NCBI GenBank assembly: GCA_037783545.1
Contig: JBBELK010001435.1
Span: 62,001 to 126,000 of the forward strand
DNA: 64,000 bases
Source: Henricia sp. BOLD:AAB3569
Lineage: Eukaryota > Echinodermata > Asteroidea > Spinulosida > Echinasteridae
Direction of reading: 5' to 3'
Positions 1 to 12,103 of this stretch are shown here, one piece after another. Numbering within the stretch: the first letter of the stretch is position 1; every line of letters begins with the position of its first letter. The position numbers were made by a program, and so were the translations under genes. Below the pieces are notes generated by a model. That model had not been told where the DNA came from. It ran no database searches and saw nothing but the letters and a program-made list of their open reading frames with translations.

Positions 1-3000
1 TTTTTCGACCTCCAAATTTGCCGACGTTTGGACCACACTTTCACCAAATTGCCGAGCCAAACTGCGGTGCGTTAACGACAGTCCGAATGACTGAGCATGC
101 GCACAACTCAGGAGTACCCCAAAGAGGTGTGTACAGACAGCCACGGTTTGCGTGAGAGCAGTCAGGAAGCCTCAACCCAGTTTTTTCTAAACTTTGAAAT
201 TTCTCTGCCATTTCCCGGCGAAAGTCTGTCAATTTTTTATGACAAGTGCGCAATATAGAGAGTTTAGGGCATGCAAAATTTGAAGTTCGTCGGAACATTT
301 TTCGACCTCCAAATTTGCCGACGTTTGGACCACACTTTGACCAAATTGCCGAGCCAAACTGCGGTGCGTTAACGACAGTCCGAATGACTGAGCATGCGCA
401 CAACTCAGGAGTACCCCAAAGAGGTGTGTACAGACAGCCACGGTTTGCGTGAGAGCAGTCAGGAAGCCTCAACCCAGTTTTTTCTAAACTTTGAAATTTC
501 TCTGCCATTTCCCGGCGAAAGTCTGTCAATTTTTTTATGACAAGTGCGCAATATAGAGAGTTTAGGGCATGCAAAATTTGAAGTTCGTCGGAACATTTTT
601 CGACCTCCAAATTTGCCGACGTTTGGACCACACTTTGACCAAATTGCCGAGCCAAACTGCGGTGCGTTAACGACAGTCCGAATGACTGAGCATGCGCACA
701 ACTCAGGAGTACCCCAAAGAGGTGTGTACAGACAGCCACGGTTTGCGTGAGAGCAGTCAGGAAGCCTCAACCCAGTTTTTTCTAAACTTTGAAATTTCTC
801 TGCCATTTCCCGGCGAAAGTCTGTCAATTTTTTATGACAAGTGCGCAATATAGAGAGTTTAGGGCAAGCAAAATTTGAAGTTCGTCGGAACATTTTTCGA
901 CCTCCAAATTTGCCGACGTTTGGACCACACTTTGACCAAATTGCCGAGCCAAACTGCGGTGCGTTAACGACAGTCCGAATGACTGAGCATGCGCACAACT
1001 CAGGAGTACCCCAAAGAGGTGTGTACAGACAGCCACGGTTTGCGTGAGAGCAGTCAGGAAGCCTCAACCCAGTTTTTTTCTAAACTTTGAAATTTCTCTG
1101 CCATTTCCCGGCGAAAGTCTGTCAATTTTTTATGACAAGTGCGCAATATAGAGAGTTTAGGGCAAGCAAAATTTGAAGTTCGTCGGAACATTTTTCGACC
1201 TCCAAATTTGCCGACGTTTGGACCACACTTTGACCAAATTGCCGAGCCAAACTGCGGTGCGTTAACGACAGTCCGAATGACTGAGCATGCGCACAACTCA
1301 GGAGTACCCCAAAGAGGTGTGTACAGACAGCCACGGTTTGCGTGAGAGCAGTCAGGAAGCCTCAACCCAGTTTTTTTCTAAACTTTGAAATTTCTCTGCC
1401 ATTTCCCGGCGAAAGTCTGTCAATTTTTTATGACAAGTGCGCAATATAGAGAGTTTAGGGCATGCAAAATTTGAAGTTCGTCGGAACATTTTTCGACCTC
1501 CAAATTTGCCGACGTTTGGACCACACTTTGACCAAATTGCCGAGCCAAACTGCGGTGCGTTAACGACAGTCCGAATGACTGAGCATGCGCACAACTCAGG
1601 AGTACCCCAAAGAGGTGTGTACAGACAGCCACGGTTTGCGTGAGAGCAGTCAGGAAGCCTCAACCCAGTTTTTTCTAAACTTTGAAATTTCTCTGCCATT
1701 TCCCGGCGAAAGTCTGTCAATTTTGTATGACAAGTGCGCAATATAGAGAGTTTAGGGCATGCAAAATTTGAAGTTCGTCGGAACATTTTTCGACCGCCAA
1801 ATTTGCCGACGTTTGGACCACACTTTGACCAAATTGCCGAGCCAAACTGCGGTGCGTTAACGACAGTCCGAATGACTGAGCATGCGCACAACTCAGGAGT
1901 ACCCCAAAGAGGTGTGTACAGACAGCCACGGTTTGAGTGAGAGCAGTCAGGAAGCCTCAACCCAGTTTTTTCTAAACTTTGAAATTTCTCTGCCATTTCC
2001 CGGCGAAAGTCTATCAATTTTTTATGACAAGTGCGCAATATAGAGAGTTTAGGGCATGCAAAATTTGAAGTTCGTCGGAACATTTTTCGACCTCCAAATT
2101 TGCCGACGTTTGGACCACACTTTGACCAAATTGCCGAGCCAAACTGCGGTGCGTTAACGACAGTCCGAATGACTGAGCATGCGCACAACTCAGGAGTACC
2201 CCAAAGAGGTGTGTACAGACAGCCACGGTTTGCGTGAGAGCAGTCAGGAAGCCTCAACCCAGTTTTTTTCTAAACTTTGAAATTTCTCTGCCATTTCCCG
2301 GCGAAAGTCTGTCAATTTTTTATGACAAGTGCGCAATATAGAGAGTTTAGGGCATGCAAAATTTGAAGTTCGTCGGAACATTTTTCGACCTCCAAATTTG
2401 CCGACGTTTGGACCACACTTTGACCAAATTGCCGAGCCAAACTGCGGTGCGTTAACGACAGTCCGAATGACTGAGCATGCGCATAACTCAGGAGTACCCC
2501 AAAGAGGTGTGTACAGACAGCCACGGTTTGCGTGAGAGCAGTCAGGAAGCCTCAACCCAGTTTTTTCTAAACTTTGAAATTTCTCTGCCATTTCCAGGCG
2601 AAAGTCTGTCAATTTTTTATGACAAGTGCGCAATATAGAGAGTTTAGGGCAAGCAAAATTTGAAGTTCGTCGGAACATTTTTCGACCTCCAAATTTGCCG
2701 ACGTTTGGACCACACTTTGACCAAATTGCCGAGCCAAACTGCGGTGCGTTAACGACAGTCCGAATGACTGAGCATGCGCACAACTCAGGAGTACCCCAAA
2801 GAGGTGTGTACAGACAGCCACGGTTTGCGTGAGAGCAGTCAGGAAGCCTCAACCCAGTTTTTTTCTAAACTTTGAAATTTCTCTGCCATTTCCCGGCGAA
2901 AGTCTGTCAATTTTTTATGACAAGTGCGCAATATAGAGAGTTTAGGGCATGCAAAATTTGAAGTTCGTCGGAACATTTTTCGACCTCCAAATTTGCCGAC

Positions 3001-6000
3001 GTTTGGACCACACTTTGACCAAATTGCCGAGCCAAACTGCGGTGCGTTAACGACAGTCCGAATGACTGAGCATGCGCACAACTCAGGAGTACCCCAAAGA
3101 GGTGTGTACAGACAGCCACGGTTTGCGTGAGAGCAGTCAGGAAGCCTCAACCCAGTTTTTTTCTAAACTTTGAAATTTCTCTGCCATTTCCCGGCGAAAG
3201 TCTGTCAATTTTTTATGACAAGTGCGCAATATAGAGAGTTTAGGGCATGCAAAATTTGAAGTTCGTCGGAACATTTTTCGACCTCCAAATTTGCCGACGT
3301 TTGGACCACACTTTGACCAAATTGCCGAGCCAAACTGCGGTGCGTTAACGACAGTCCGAATGACTGAGCATGCGCACAACTCAGGAGTACCCCAAAGAGG
3401 TGTGTACAGACAGCCACGGTTTGCGTGAGAGCAGTCAGGAAGCCTCAACCCAGTTTTTTCTAAACTTTGAAATTTCTCTGCCATTTCCCGGCGAAAGTCT
3501 GTCAATTTTTTATGACAAGTGCGCAATATAGAGAGTTTAGGGCATGCAAAATTTGAAGTTCGTCGGAACATTTTTCGACCTCCAAATTTGCCGACGTTTG
3601 GACCACACTTTGACCAAATTGCCGAGCCAAACTGCGGTGCGTTAACGACAGTCCGAATGACTGAGCATGCGCACAACTCAGGAGTACCCCAAAGAGGTGT
3701 GTACAGACAGCCACGGTTTGCGTGAGAGCAGTCAGGAAGCCTCAACCCAGTTTTTTCTAAACTTTGAAATTTCTCTGCCATTTCCCGGCGAAAGTCTGTC
3801 AATTTTTTATGACAAGTGCGCAATATAGAGAGTTTAGGGCATGCAAAATTTGAAGTTCGTCGGAACATTTTTCGACCTCCAAATTTGCCGACGTTTGGAC
3901 CACACTTTGACCAAATTGCCGAGCCAAACTGCGGTGCGTTAACGACAGTCCGAATGACTGAGCATGCGCACAACTCAGGAGTACCCCAAAGAGGTGTGTA
4001 CAGACAGCCACGGTTTGCGTGAGAGCAGTCAGGAAGCCTCAACCCAGTTTTTTCTAAACTTTGAAATTTCTCTGCCATTTCCCGGCGAAAGTCTGTCAAT
4101 TTGTTATGACAAGTGCGCAATATAGAGAGTTTAGGGCATGCAAAATTTGAAGTTCGTCGAAACATTTTTCGACCTCCAAATTTGCCGACGTTTGGACCAC
4201 ACTTTGATCAAATTGCCGAGCCAAACTGCGGTGCGTTAACGACAGTCCGAATGACTGAGCATGCGCACAACTCAGGAGTACCCCAAAGAGGTGTGTACAG
4301 ACAGCCACGGTTTGCGTGAGAGCAGTCAGGAAGCCTCAACCCAGTTTTTTCTAAACTTTGAAATTTCTCTGCCATTTCCCGGCGAAAGTCTGTCAATTTT
4401 TTATGACAAGTGCGCAATATAGAGAGTTTAGGGCATGCAAAATTTGAAGTTCGTCGGAACATTTTTCGACCTCCAAATTTGCCGACGTTTGGACCACACT
4501 TTGACCAAATTGCCGAGCCAAACTGCGGTGCGTTAACGACAGTCCGAATGACTGAGCATGCGCACAACTCAGGAGTACCCCAAAGAGGTGTGTACAGACA
4601 GCCACGGTTTGCGTGAGAGCAGTCGGGAAGCCTCAACCCAGTTTTTTATAAACTTTGAAATTTCTCTGCCATTTCCCGGCGAAAGTCTGTCAATTTTTTT
4701 ATGACAAGTGCGCAATATAGAGAGTTTAGGGCATGCAAAATTTGAAGTTCGTCGGAACATTTTTCGACCTCCAAATTTGCCGACGTTTGGACCACACTTT
4801 GACCAAATTGCCGAGCCAAACTGCGGTGCGTTAACGACAGTCCGAATGACTGAGCATGCGCACAACTCAGGAGTACCCCAAAGAGGTGTGTACGGACAGC
4901 CACGGTTTGCGTGAGAGCAGTCAGGAAGCCTCAACCCAGTTTTTTCTAAACTTTGAAATTTCTCTGCCATTTCCCGGCGAAAGTCTGTCAATTTTTTTAT
5001 GACAAGTGCGCAATATAGAGAGTTTAGGGCATGCAAAATTTGAAGTTCGTCGGAACATTTTTCGACCTCCAAATTTGCCGACGTTTGGACCACACTTTGA
5101 CCAAATTGCCGAGCCAAACTGCGGTGCGTTAACGACAGTCCGAATGACTGAGCATGCGCACAACTCAGGAGTACCCCAAATAGGTGTGTACAGACAGCCA
5201 CGGTTTGCGTGAGAGCAGTCAGGAAGCCTCAACCCAGTTTTTTCTAAACTTTGAAATTTCTCTGCCATTTCCCGGCGAAAGTCTGTCAATTTTTTATGAC
5301 AAGTGCGCAATATAGAGAGTTTAGGGCATGCAAAATTTGAAGTTCGTCGGAACATTTTTCGACCTCCAAATTTGCCGACGTTTGGACCACACTTTGACCA
5401 AATTGCCGAGCCAAACTGCGGTGCGTTAACGACAGTCCGAATGACTGAGCATGCGCACAACTCAGGAGTACCCCAAAGAGGTGTGTACAGACAGCCACGG
5501 TTTGCGTGAGAGCAGTCAGGAAGCCTCAACCCAGTTTTTTCTAAACTTTGAAATTTCTCTGCCATTTCCCGGCGAAAGTCTGTCAATTTTTTATGACAAG
5601 TGCGCAATATAGAGAGTTTAGGGCATGCAAAATTTGAAGTTCGTCGGAACATTTTTCGACCTCCAAATTTGCCGACGTTTGGACCACACTTTGACCAAAT
5701 TGCCGAGCCAAACTGCAGTGCGTTAACGACAGTCCGAATGACTGAGCATGCGCACAACTCAGGAGTACCCCAAAGAGGTGTGTACAGACAGCCACGGTTT
5801 GCGTGAGAGCAGTCAGGAAGCCTCAACCCAGTTTTTTCTAAACTTTGAAATTTCTCTGCCATTTCCCGGCGAAAGTCTGTCAATTTTTTATGACAAGTGC
5901 GCAATATAGAGAGTTTAGGGCATGCAAAATTTAAAGTTCGTCGGAACATTTTTCGACCTCCAAATTTGCCGACGTTTGGACCACACTTTGACCAAATTGC

Positions 6001-9000
6001 CGAGCCAAACTGCGGTGCGTTAACGACAGTCCGAATGACTGAGCATGCGCACAACTCAGGAGTACCCCAAAGAGGTGTGTACAGACAGCCACGGTTTGCG
6101 TGAGAGCAGTCAGGAAGCCTCAACCCAGTTTTTTCTAAACTTTGAAATTTCTCTGCCATTTCCCGGCGAAAGTCTGTCAATTTTTTATGACAAGTGCGCA
6201 ATATAGAGAGTTTAGGGCATGCAAAATTTGAAGTTCGTCGGAACATTTTTCGACCTCCAAAATTGCCGACGTTTGGACCACACTTTGACCAAATTGCCGA
6301 GCCAAACTGCGGTGCGTTAACGACAGTCCGAATGACTGAGCATGCGCACAACTCAGGAGTACCCCAAAGAGGTGTGTACAGACAGCCACGGTTTGCGTGA
6401 GAGCAGTCAGGAAGCCTCAACCCAGTTTTTTCTAAACTTTGAAATTTCTCTGCCATTTCCCGGCGAAAGTATGTCAATTTTTTATGACAAGTGCGCAATA
6501 TAGAGAGTTTAGGGCATGCAAAATTTGAAGTTCGTCGGAACATTTTTCGACCTCCAAATTTGCCGACGTTTGGACCACACTTTGACCAAATTGCCGAGCC
6601 AAACTGCGGTGCGTTAACGACAGTCCGAATGACTGAGCATGCGCACAACTCAGGAGTACCCCAAAGAGGTGTGTACAGACAGCCACGGTTTGCGTGAGAG
6701 CAGTCAGGAAGCCTCAACCCAGTTTTTTCTAAACTTTGAAATTTCTCTGCCATTTCCCGGCGAAAGTCTGTCAATTTTTTATGACAAGTGCGCAATATAG
6801 AGAGTTTAGGGCATGCAAAATTTGAAGTTCGTCGGAACATTTTTCGACCTCCAAATTTGCCGACGTTTGGACCACACTTTGACCAAATTGCCGAGCCAAA
6901 CTGCGGTGCGTTAACGACAGTCCGAATGACTGAGCATGCGCACAACTCAGGAGTACCCCAAAGAGGTGTGTACAGACAGCCACGGTTTGCGTGAGAGCAG
7001 TCAGGAAGCCTCAACCCAGTTTTTTCTAAACTTTGAAATTTCTCTGCCATTTCCCGGCGAAAGTCTGTCAATTTTTTATGACAAGTGCGCAATATAGAGA
7101 GTTTAGGGCATGCAAAATTTGAAGTTCGTCGGAACATTTTTCTACCTCCAAATTTGCCGACGTTTGGACCACACTTTGACCAAATTGCCGAGCCAAACTG
7201 CGGTGCGTTAACGACAGTCCGAATGACTGAGCATGCGCACAACTCAGGAGTACCCCAAAGAGGTGTGTACAGACAGCCACGGTTTGCGTGAGAGCAGTCA
7301 GGAAGCCTCAACCCAGTTTTTTCTAAACTTTGAAATTTCTCTGCCATTTCCCGGCGAAAGTCTGTCAATTTTTTATGACAAGTGCGCAATATAGAGAGTT
7401 TAGGGCATGCAAAATTTGAAGTTCGTCGGAACATTTTTCGACCTCCAAATTTGCCGACGTTTGGACCACACTTTGACCAAATTGCCGAGCCAAACTGCGG
7501 TGCGTTAACGACAGTCCGAATGACTGAGCATGCGCACAACTCAGGAGTACCCCAAAGAGGTGTGTACAGACAGCCACGGTTTGCGTGAGAGCAGTCAGGA
7601 AGCCTCAACCCAGTTTTTGTCTAAACTTTGAAATTTCTCTGCCATTTCCCGGCGAAAGTCTGTCAAATTTGTATGACAAGTGCGCAATATAGAGAGTTTA
7701 GGGCATGCAAAATTTGAAGTTCGTCGGAACATTTTTCGACCTCCAAATTTGCCGACGTTTGGACCACACTTTGACCAAATTGCCGAGCCAAACTGCGGTG
7801 CGTTAACGACAGTCCGAATGACTGAGCATGCGCACAACTCAGGAGTACCCCAAAGAGGTGTGTACAGACAGCCACGGTTTGCGTGAGAGCAGTCAGGAAG
7901 CCTCAACCCAGTTTTTTATAAACTTTGAAATTTCTCTGCCATTTCCCGGCGAAAGTCTGTCAATTTTTTATGACAAGTGCGCAATATAGAGAGTTTAGGG
8001 CATGCACAATTTGAAGTTCGTCGGAACATTTTTCGACCTCCAAATTTGCCGACGTTTGGACCACACTTTGACCAAATTGCCGAGCCAAACTGCGGTGCGT
8101 TAACGACAGTCCGAATGACTGAGCATGCGCACAACTCAGGAGTACCCCAAAGAGGTGTGTACAGACAGCCACGGTTTGCGTGAGAGCAGTCAGGAAGCCT
8201 CAACCCAGTTTTTTCTAAACTTTGAAATTTCTCTGCCATTTCCCGGCGAAAGTCTGTCCATTTTTTTTATGACAAGTGCGCAATATAGAGAGTTTAGGGC
8301 ATGCAAAATTTGAAGTTCGTCGGAACATTTTTCGACCTCCAAATTTGCCGACGTTTGGACCACACTTTCACCAAATTGCCGAGCCAAACTGCGGTGCGTT
8401 AACGACAGTCCGAATGACTGAGCATGCGCACAACTCAGGAGTACCCCAAAGAGGTGTGTACAGACAGCCACGGTTTGCGTGAGAGCAGTCAGGAAGCCTC
8501 AACCCAGTTTTTTCTAAACTTTGAAATTTCTCTGCCATTTCCCGGCGAAAGTCTGTCCATTTTTGTATGACAAGTGCGCAATATAGAGAGTTTAGGGCAT
8601 GCAAAATTTGAAGTTCGTCGGAACATTTTTCGACCTCCAAATTTGCCGACGTTTGGACCACACTTTGACCAAATTGCCGAGCCAAACTGCGGTGCGTTAA
8701 CGACAGTCCGAATGACTGAGCATGCGCACAACTCAGGAGTACCCCAAAGAGGTGTGTACAGACAGCCACGGTTTGCGTGAGAGCAGTCAGGAAGCCTCAA
8801 CCCAGTTTTTTCTAAACTTTGAAATTTCTCTGCCATTTCCCGGCGAAAGTCTGTCAATTTTTTATGACAAGTGCGCAATATAGAGAGTTTAGGGCATGCA
8901 ACATTTGAAGTTCGTCGGAACATTTTTCGACCTCCAAATTTGCCGACGTTTGGACCACACTTTGACCAAATTGCCGAGCCAAACTGCGGTGCGTTAACGA

Positions 9001-9293
9001 CAGTCCGAATGACTGAGCATGCGCACAACTCAGGAGTACCCCAAAGAGGTGTGTACAGACAGCCACGGTTTGCGTGAGAGCAGTCAGGAAGCCTTAACCC
9101 AGTTTTTTCTAAACTTTGAAATTTCTCTGCCATTTCCCGGCGAAAGTCTGTCAATTTTTTATGACAAGTGCGCAATATAGAGAGTTTAGGGCATGCAAAA
9201 TTTGAAGTTCGTCGGAACATTTTTCGACCTCCAAATTTGCCGACGTTTGGACCACACTTTGACCAAATTGCCGAGCCAAACTGCGGTGCGTTA
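1..9293 (-). repeat. Satellite A array, left block (297-bp units)
   Basis: About 31 head-to-tail copies of a 297-bp unit, running off the left edge of the window. Copies differ by only a few substitutions and by the length of one T tract (six to eight T after CCCAG), so the period varies by one base. A recognisable variant with GGGCAAGC in place of GGGCATGC occurs near 865, 1163 and 2650. The unit contains GCATGC, GTTAAC and the word ACAGCCACGGT. The block stops inside a unit after GGTGCGTTA at 9293. Low divergence between neighbours suggests recent homogenisation. No gene is embedded. Unit-forward is taken as the minus strand, by homology with the open frame of satellite B. Confidence 0.97.
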
Positions 9294-9314
9294 TGCTAGG
9301 AGTCCACTGGGCCA

Positions 9315-9339
9315 GCGCCAGTTGGTGCCAGTTTGCGCC
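9315..9339 (+). repeat. Left inverted repeat of the 9.3-9.9 kb insert
   Basis: A 25-bp stretch made of GCGCCAGTT-type blocks. It matches the reverse complement of 9865-9889 at 22 of 25 positions by hand count. Confidence 0.65.
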
Positions 9340-9462
9340 AATGCAATTTGCTGTGGCGCCTAGTGTCGCCAATAAGGTGCCTAGTGGCGTGTAGTGGCTC
9401 AAACTGCCTCCCAACTGGCTCGTGGTGGCCCGTAACGGCACCAAATTTGAATGTGGCGGCAA

Positions 9463-9489
9463 GAAAATTTCAAATTGTTTGAAATTTTC
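9463..9489. other. Hairpin, 12-bp arms
   Basis: The arms GAAAATTTCAAA and TTTGAAATTTTC are perfectly complementary around a TTG loop. It lies near the middle of the left half of the insert, between copies of GTGGCG and CGCCAC that extend the inverted symmetry imperfectly. Confidence 0.7.
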
Positions 9490-9691
9490 GTCGCGCCACT
9501 TGCATCGAGCAATCAGCGCCAAGTGTCCGCCAAGTGGCACCAAATGGCGCGAACATATCGCCCTTTGGTGCAAACAATCCGCCTATTGGAATCCACTGGA
9601 ATGTAAGTTGCGCCAATGAGACATATCAAAATTGTAAATATTTAGTAGAGATGTTGTTCATACAGCAGCTGAGGAGGGTCTGAACCAGGTA

Positions 9692-9725
9692 GCCGATGGC
9701 CGGTATTTATATACCGGTAGTCGGC
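9692..9725. other. Hairpin with 7-bp and 5-bp stems
   Basis: The inner arms are CCGGTAT and ATACCGG around TTAT. The outer arms are GCCGA and TCGGC, separated from the inner stem by 3-nt bulges on each side. It sits inside the short transposon-like insert. No function is assigned. Confidence 0.6.
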
Positions 9726-9864
9726 AAGTAGCCCCAAGCGGCGGCAAGTTCAAACCAATTTGGCGACCTTTGGCACAAATTAATCACCAAGTGGCGCAAA
9801 GTAGCCGTCTATTGGCGCGAATGGCGCCAACAGGGTGAATTTTGGAATCAAATGGCCGTGTAAT

Positions 9865-9889
9865 GGCGCGAACTGGCGCAAACTGGCGC
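9865..9889 (-). repeat. Right inverted repeat of the 9.3-9.9 kb insert
   Basis: Partner of 9315-9339. It reads GGCGCGAACTGGCGC and onward, ending 14 bp before the first B sequence. Confidence 0.65.
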
Positions 9890-9904
9890 AACATTTTGGA
9901 GCAA

Positions 9905-9915
9905 ACCGTGGCTGT
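9905..9915 (-). other. First copy in B of the conserved word ACAGCCACGGT
   Basis: The 11-mer is present once per unit in A, B and C, although the half of the unit around it is otherwise poorly alignable. Here it marks the exact left end of the B array. A protein-binding or nicking role is possible, but nothing in the sequence proves it. Confidence 0.6.
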
Positions 9916-10812
9916 TGGGACACCCTGCGCTGCGCTGGTGTACATTTGTACGGCCGTTGACTCACCCCAGATTGTGACGGGAATTAGGTCAAAGTGTGTC
10001 CCAAATGCCGGCAAATTTAGAAATCAAGGAATTTTCCAACCAACTTTAAATTTTGCATGCTCCAAACTGTATATATTCCGCACTTGTCATGCAAAATTGA
10101 CAGATTTTCGCTGGGAAATGACGGAGAAATTTCAGAGTTTAGGGAAAGCGGAGCTCGGCTACGTGGTTATTCCCCTAACCGTGGCTGTTGGGACACCCTG
10201 CGCTGCGCTGGTGTACATTTGTACGGCCGTTGACTCACCCTAGATTGTGACGGGAATTAGGTCAAAGTGTGTCCCAAATGCCGGCAAATTTGGAAATCAA
10301 GGAATTTTCCAACCAACTTCAAATTTTGCATGCTCCAAACTGTATATATTCCGCACTTGTCATGCAAAATTGACAGATTTTCGCTAGGAAATGACGGAGA
10401 AATTTCAGAGTTTAGGGAAAGCGGAGCTCGGCTACGTGGTTATTCCCCTAACCGTGGCTGTTGGGACACCCTGCGCTGCGCTGGTGTACATTTGTACGGC
10501 CGTTGACTCACCCCAGATTGTGACGGGAATTAGGTCAAAGTGTGTCCCAAATGCCGGCAAATTTGGAAATCAAGGAATTTTCCAACCAACTTTAAATTTT
10601 GCATGCTCCAAACTGTATATATTCCGCACTTGTCATGCAAAATTGACAGATTTTCGCTGGGAAATGACGGAGAAATTTCAGAGTTTAGGGAAAGCGGAGC
10701 TCGGCTACGTGGTTATTCCCCTAACCGTGGCTGTTGGGACACCCTGCGCTGCGCTGGTGTACATTTGTACGGCCGTTGACTCACCCCAGATTGTGACGGG
10801 AATTAGGTCAAA

Positions 10813-11007
10813 GTGTGTCCCAAATGCCGGCAAATTTGGAAATCAAGGAATTTTCCAACCAACTTCAAATTGTGCATGCTCCAAACTGTATATATTCCGC
10901 TACGTGGTTATTCCCCTAACCGTGGCTGTTGGGACACCCTGCGCTGCGCTTGTGTACATTTGTACGGCCGTTGACTCACCCCAGATTGTGACGAGAATTA
11001 GGTCAAA
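10813..11007 (+). repeat. Internally deleted B unit (195 bp)
   Basis: This unit lacks 78 bp that normally run from CACTTGTCATGC to GAGCTCG. The junction reads TTCCGC/TACGTGG at 10900, with a 2-bp GC microhomology. The loss is a multiple of three, so the unit's open frame is kept. Confidence 0.9.
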
Positions 11008-12103
11008 GTGTTTCCCAAATGCCGGCAAATTTGGAAATCAAGGAATTTTCCAACCAACTTCAAATTTTGCATGCTCCGAACTGTATATATTCCGCACTTG
11101 TCATGCAAAATTGACAGATTTTCGCTGGGAAATGACGGAGAAATTTCAGAGTTTAGTGAAAGCGGAGCTCGGCTACGTGGTTATTCCCCTAACCGTGGCT
11201 GTTGGGACACCCTGCGCTGCGCTGGTGTACATTTGTACGGCCGTTGACTCACCCTAGATTGTGACGGGAATTAGGTCAAAGTGTGTCCCAAATGCCGGCA
11301 AATTTGGAAATCAAGGAATTTTCCAACCAACTTCAAATTTTGCATGCTCCAAACTGTATATATTCCGCACTTGTCATGCAAAATTGACAGATTTTCGCTG
11401 GGAAATGACGGAGAAATTTCAGAGTTTAGTGAAAGCGGAGCTCGGCTACGTGGTTATTCCCCTAACCGTGGCTGTTGGGACACCCTGCGCTGCGCTGGTG
11501 TACATTTGTACGGCCGTTGACTCACCCCAGATTGTGACGAGAATTAGGTCAAAGTGTGTCCCAAATGCCGGCAAATTTGGAAATCAAGGAATTTTCCAAC
11601 CAACTTCAAATTTTGCATGCTCCAAACTGTATATATTCCGCACTTGTCATGCAAAATTGACAGATTTTCGCTAGGAAATGACGGAGAAATTTCAGAGTTT
11701 AGGGAAAGCGGAGCTAGCTCGGCTACGTGGTTATTCCCCTAACCGTGGCTGTTGGGACACCCTGCGCTGCGCTGGTGTACATTTGTACGGCCGTTGACTC
11801 ACCCTAGATTGTGACGGGAATTAGGTCAAAGTGTGTCCCAAATGCCGGCAAATTTGGAAATCAAGGAATTTTCCAACCAACTTCAAATTTTGCATGCTCC
11901 AAACTGTATATATTCCGCACTTGTCATGCAAAATTGACAGATTTTCGCTAGGAAATGACGGAGAAATTTCAGAGTTTAGGGAAAGCGGAGCTCGGCTACG
12001 TGGTTATTCCCCTAACCGTGGCTGTTGGGACACCCTGCGCTGCGCTGGTGTACATTTGTACGGCCGTTGACTCACCCCAGATTGTGACGGGAATTAGGTC
12101 AAA

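Larger units (their letters stand above)
9294..9903. mobile_element. Short non-autonomous DNA-transposon-like insert between satellites A and B
   Basis: About 610 bp of non-satellite sequence between the last A unit and the first B unit. Its two ends carry a 25-bp inverted repeat (9315-9339 and 9865-9889) matching at 22 of 25 positions, built from GCGCCAGTT blocks. TGGCGC and GCGCCA motifs recur throughout, as in elements with degenerate subterminal repeats. It contains two internal hairpins and no convincing coding frame. No target-site duplication can be recognised, because the left flank is A and the right flank is B. The superfamily is not determined. It could also be the scar of a larger element used as a rearrangement endpoint. 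Confidence 0.6.
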
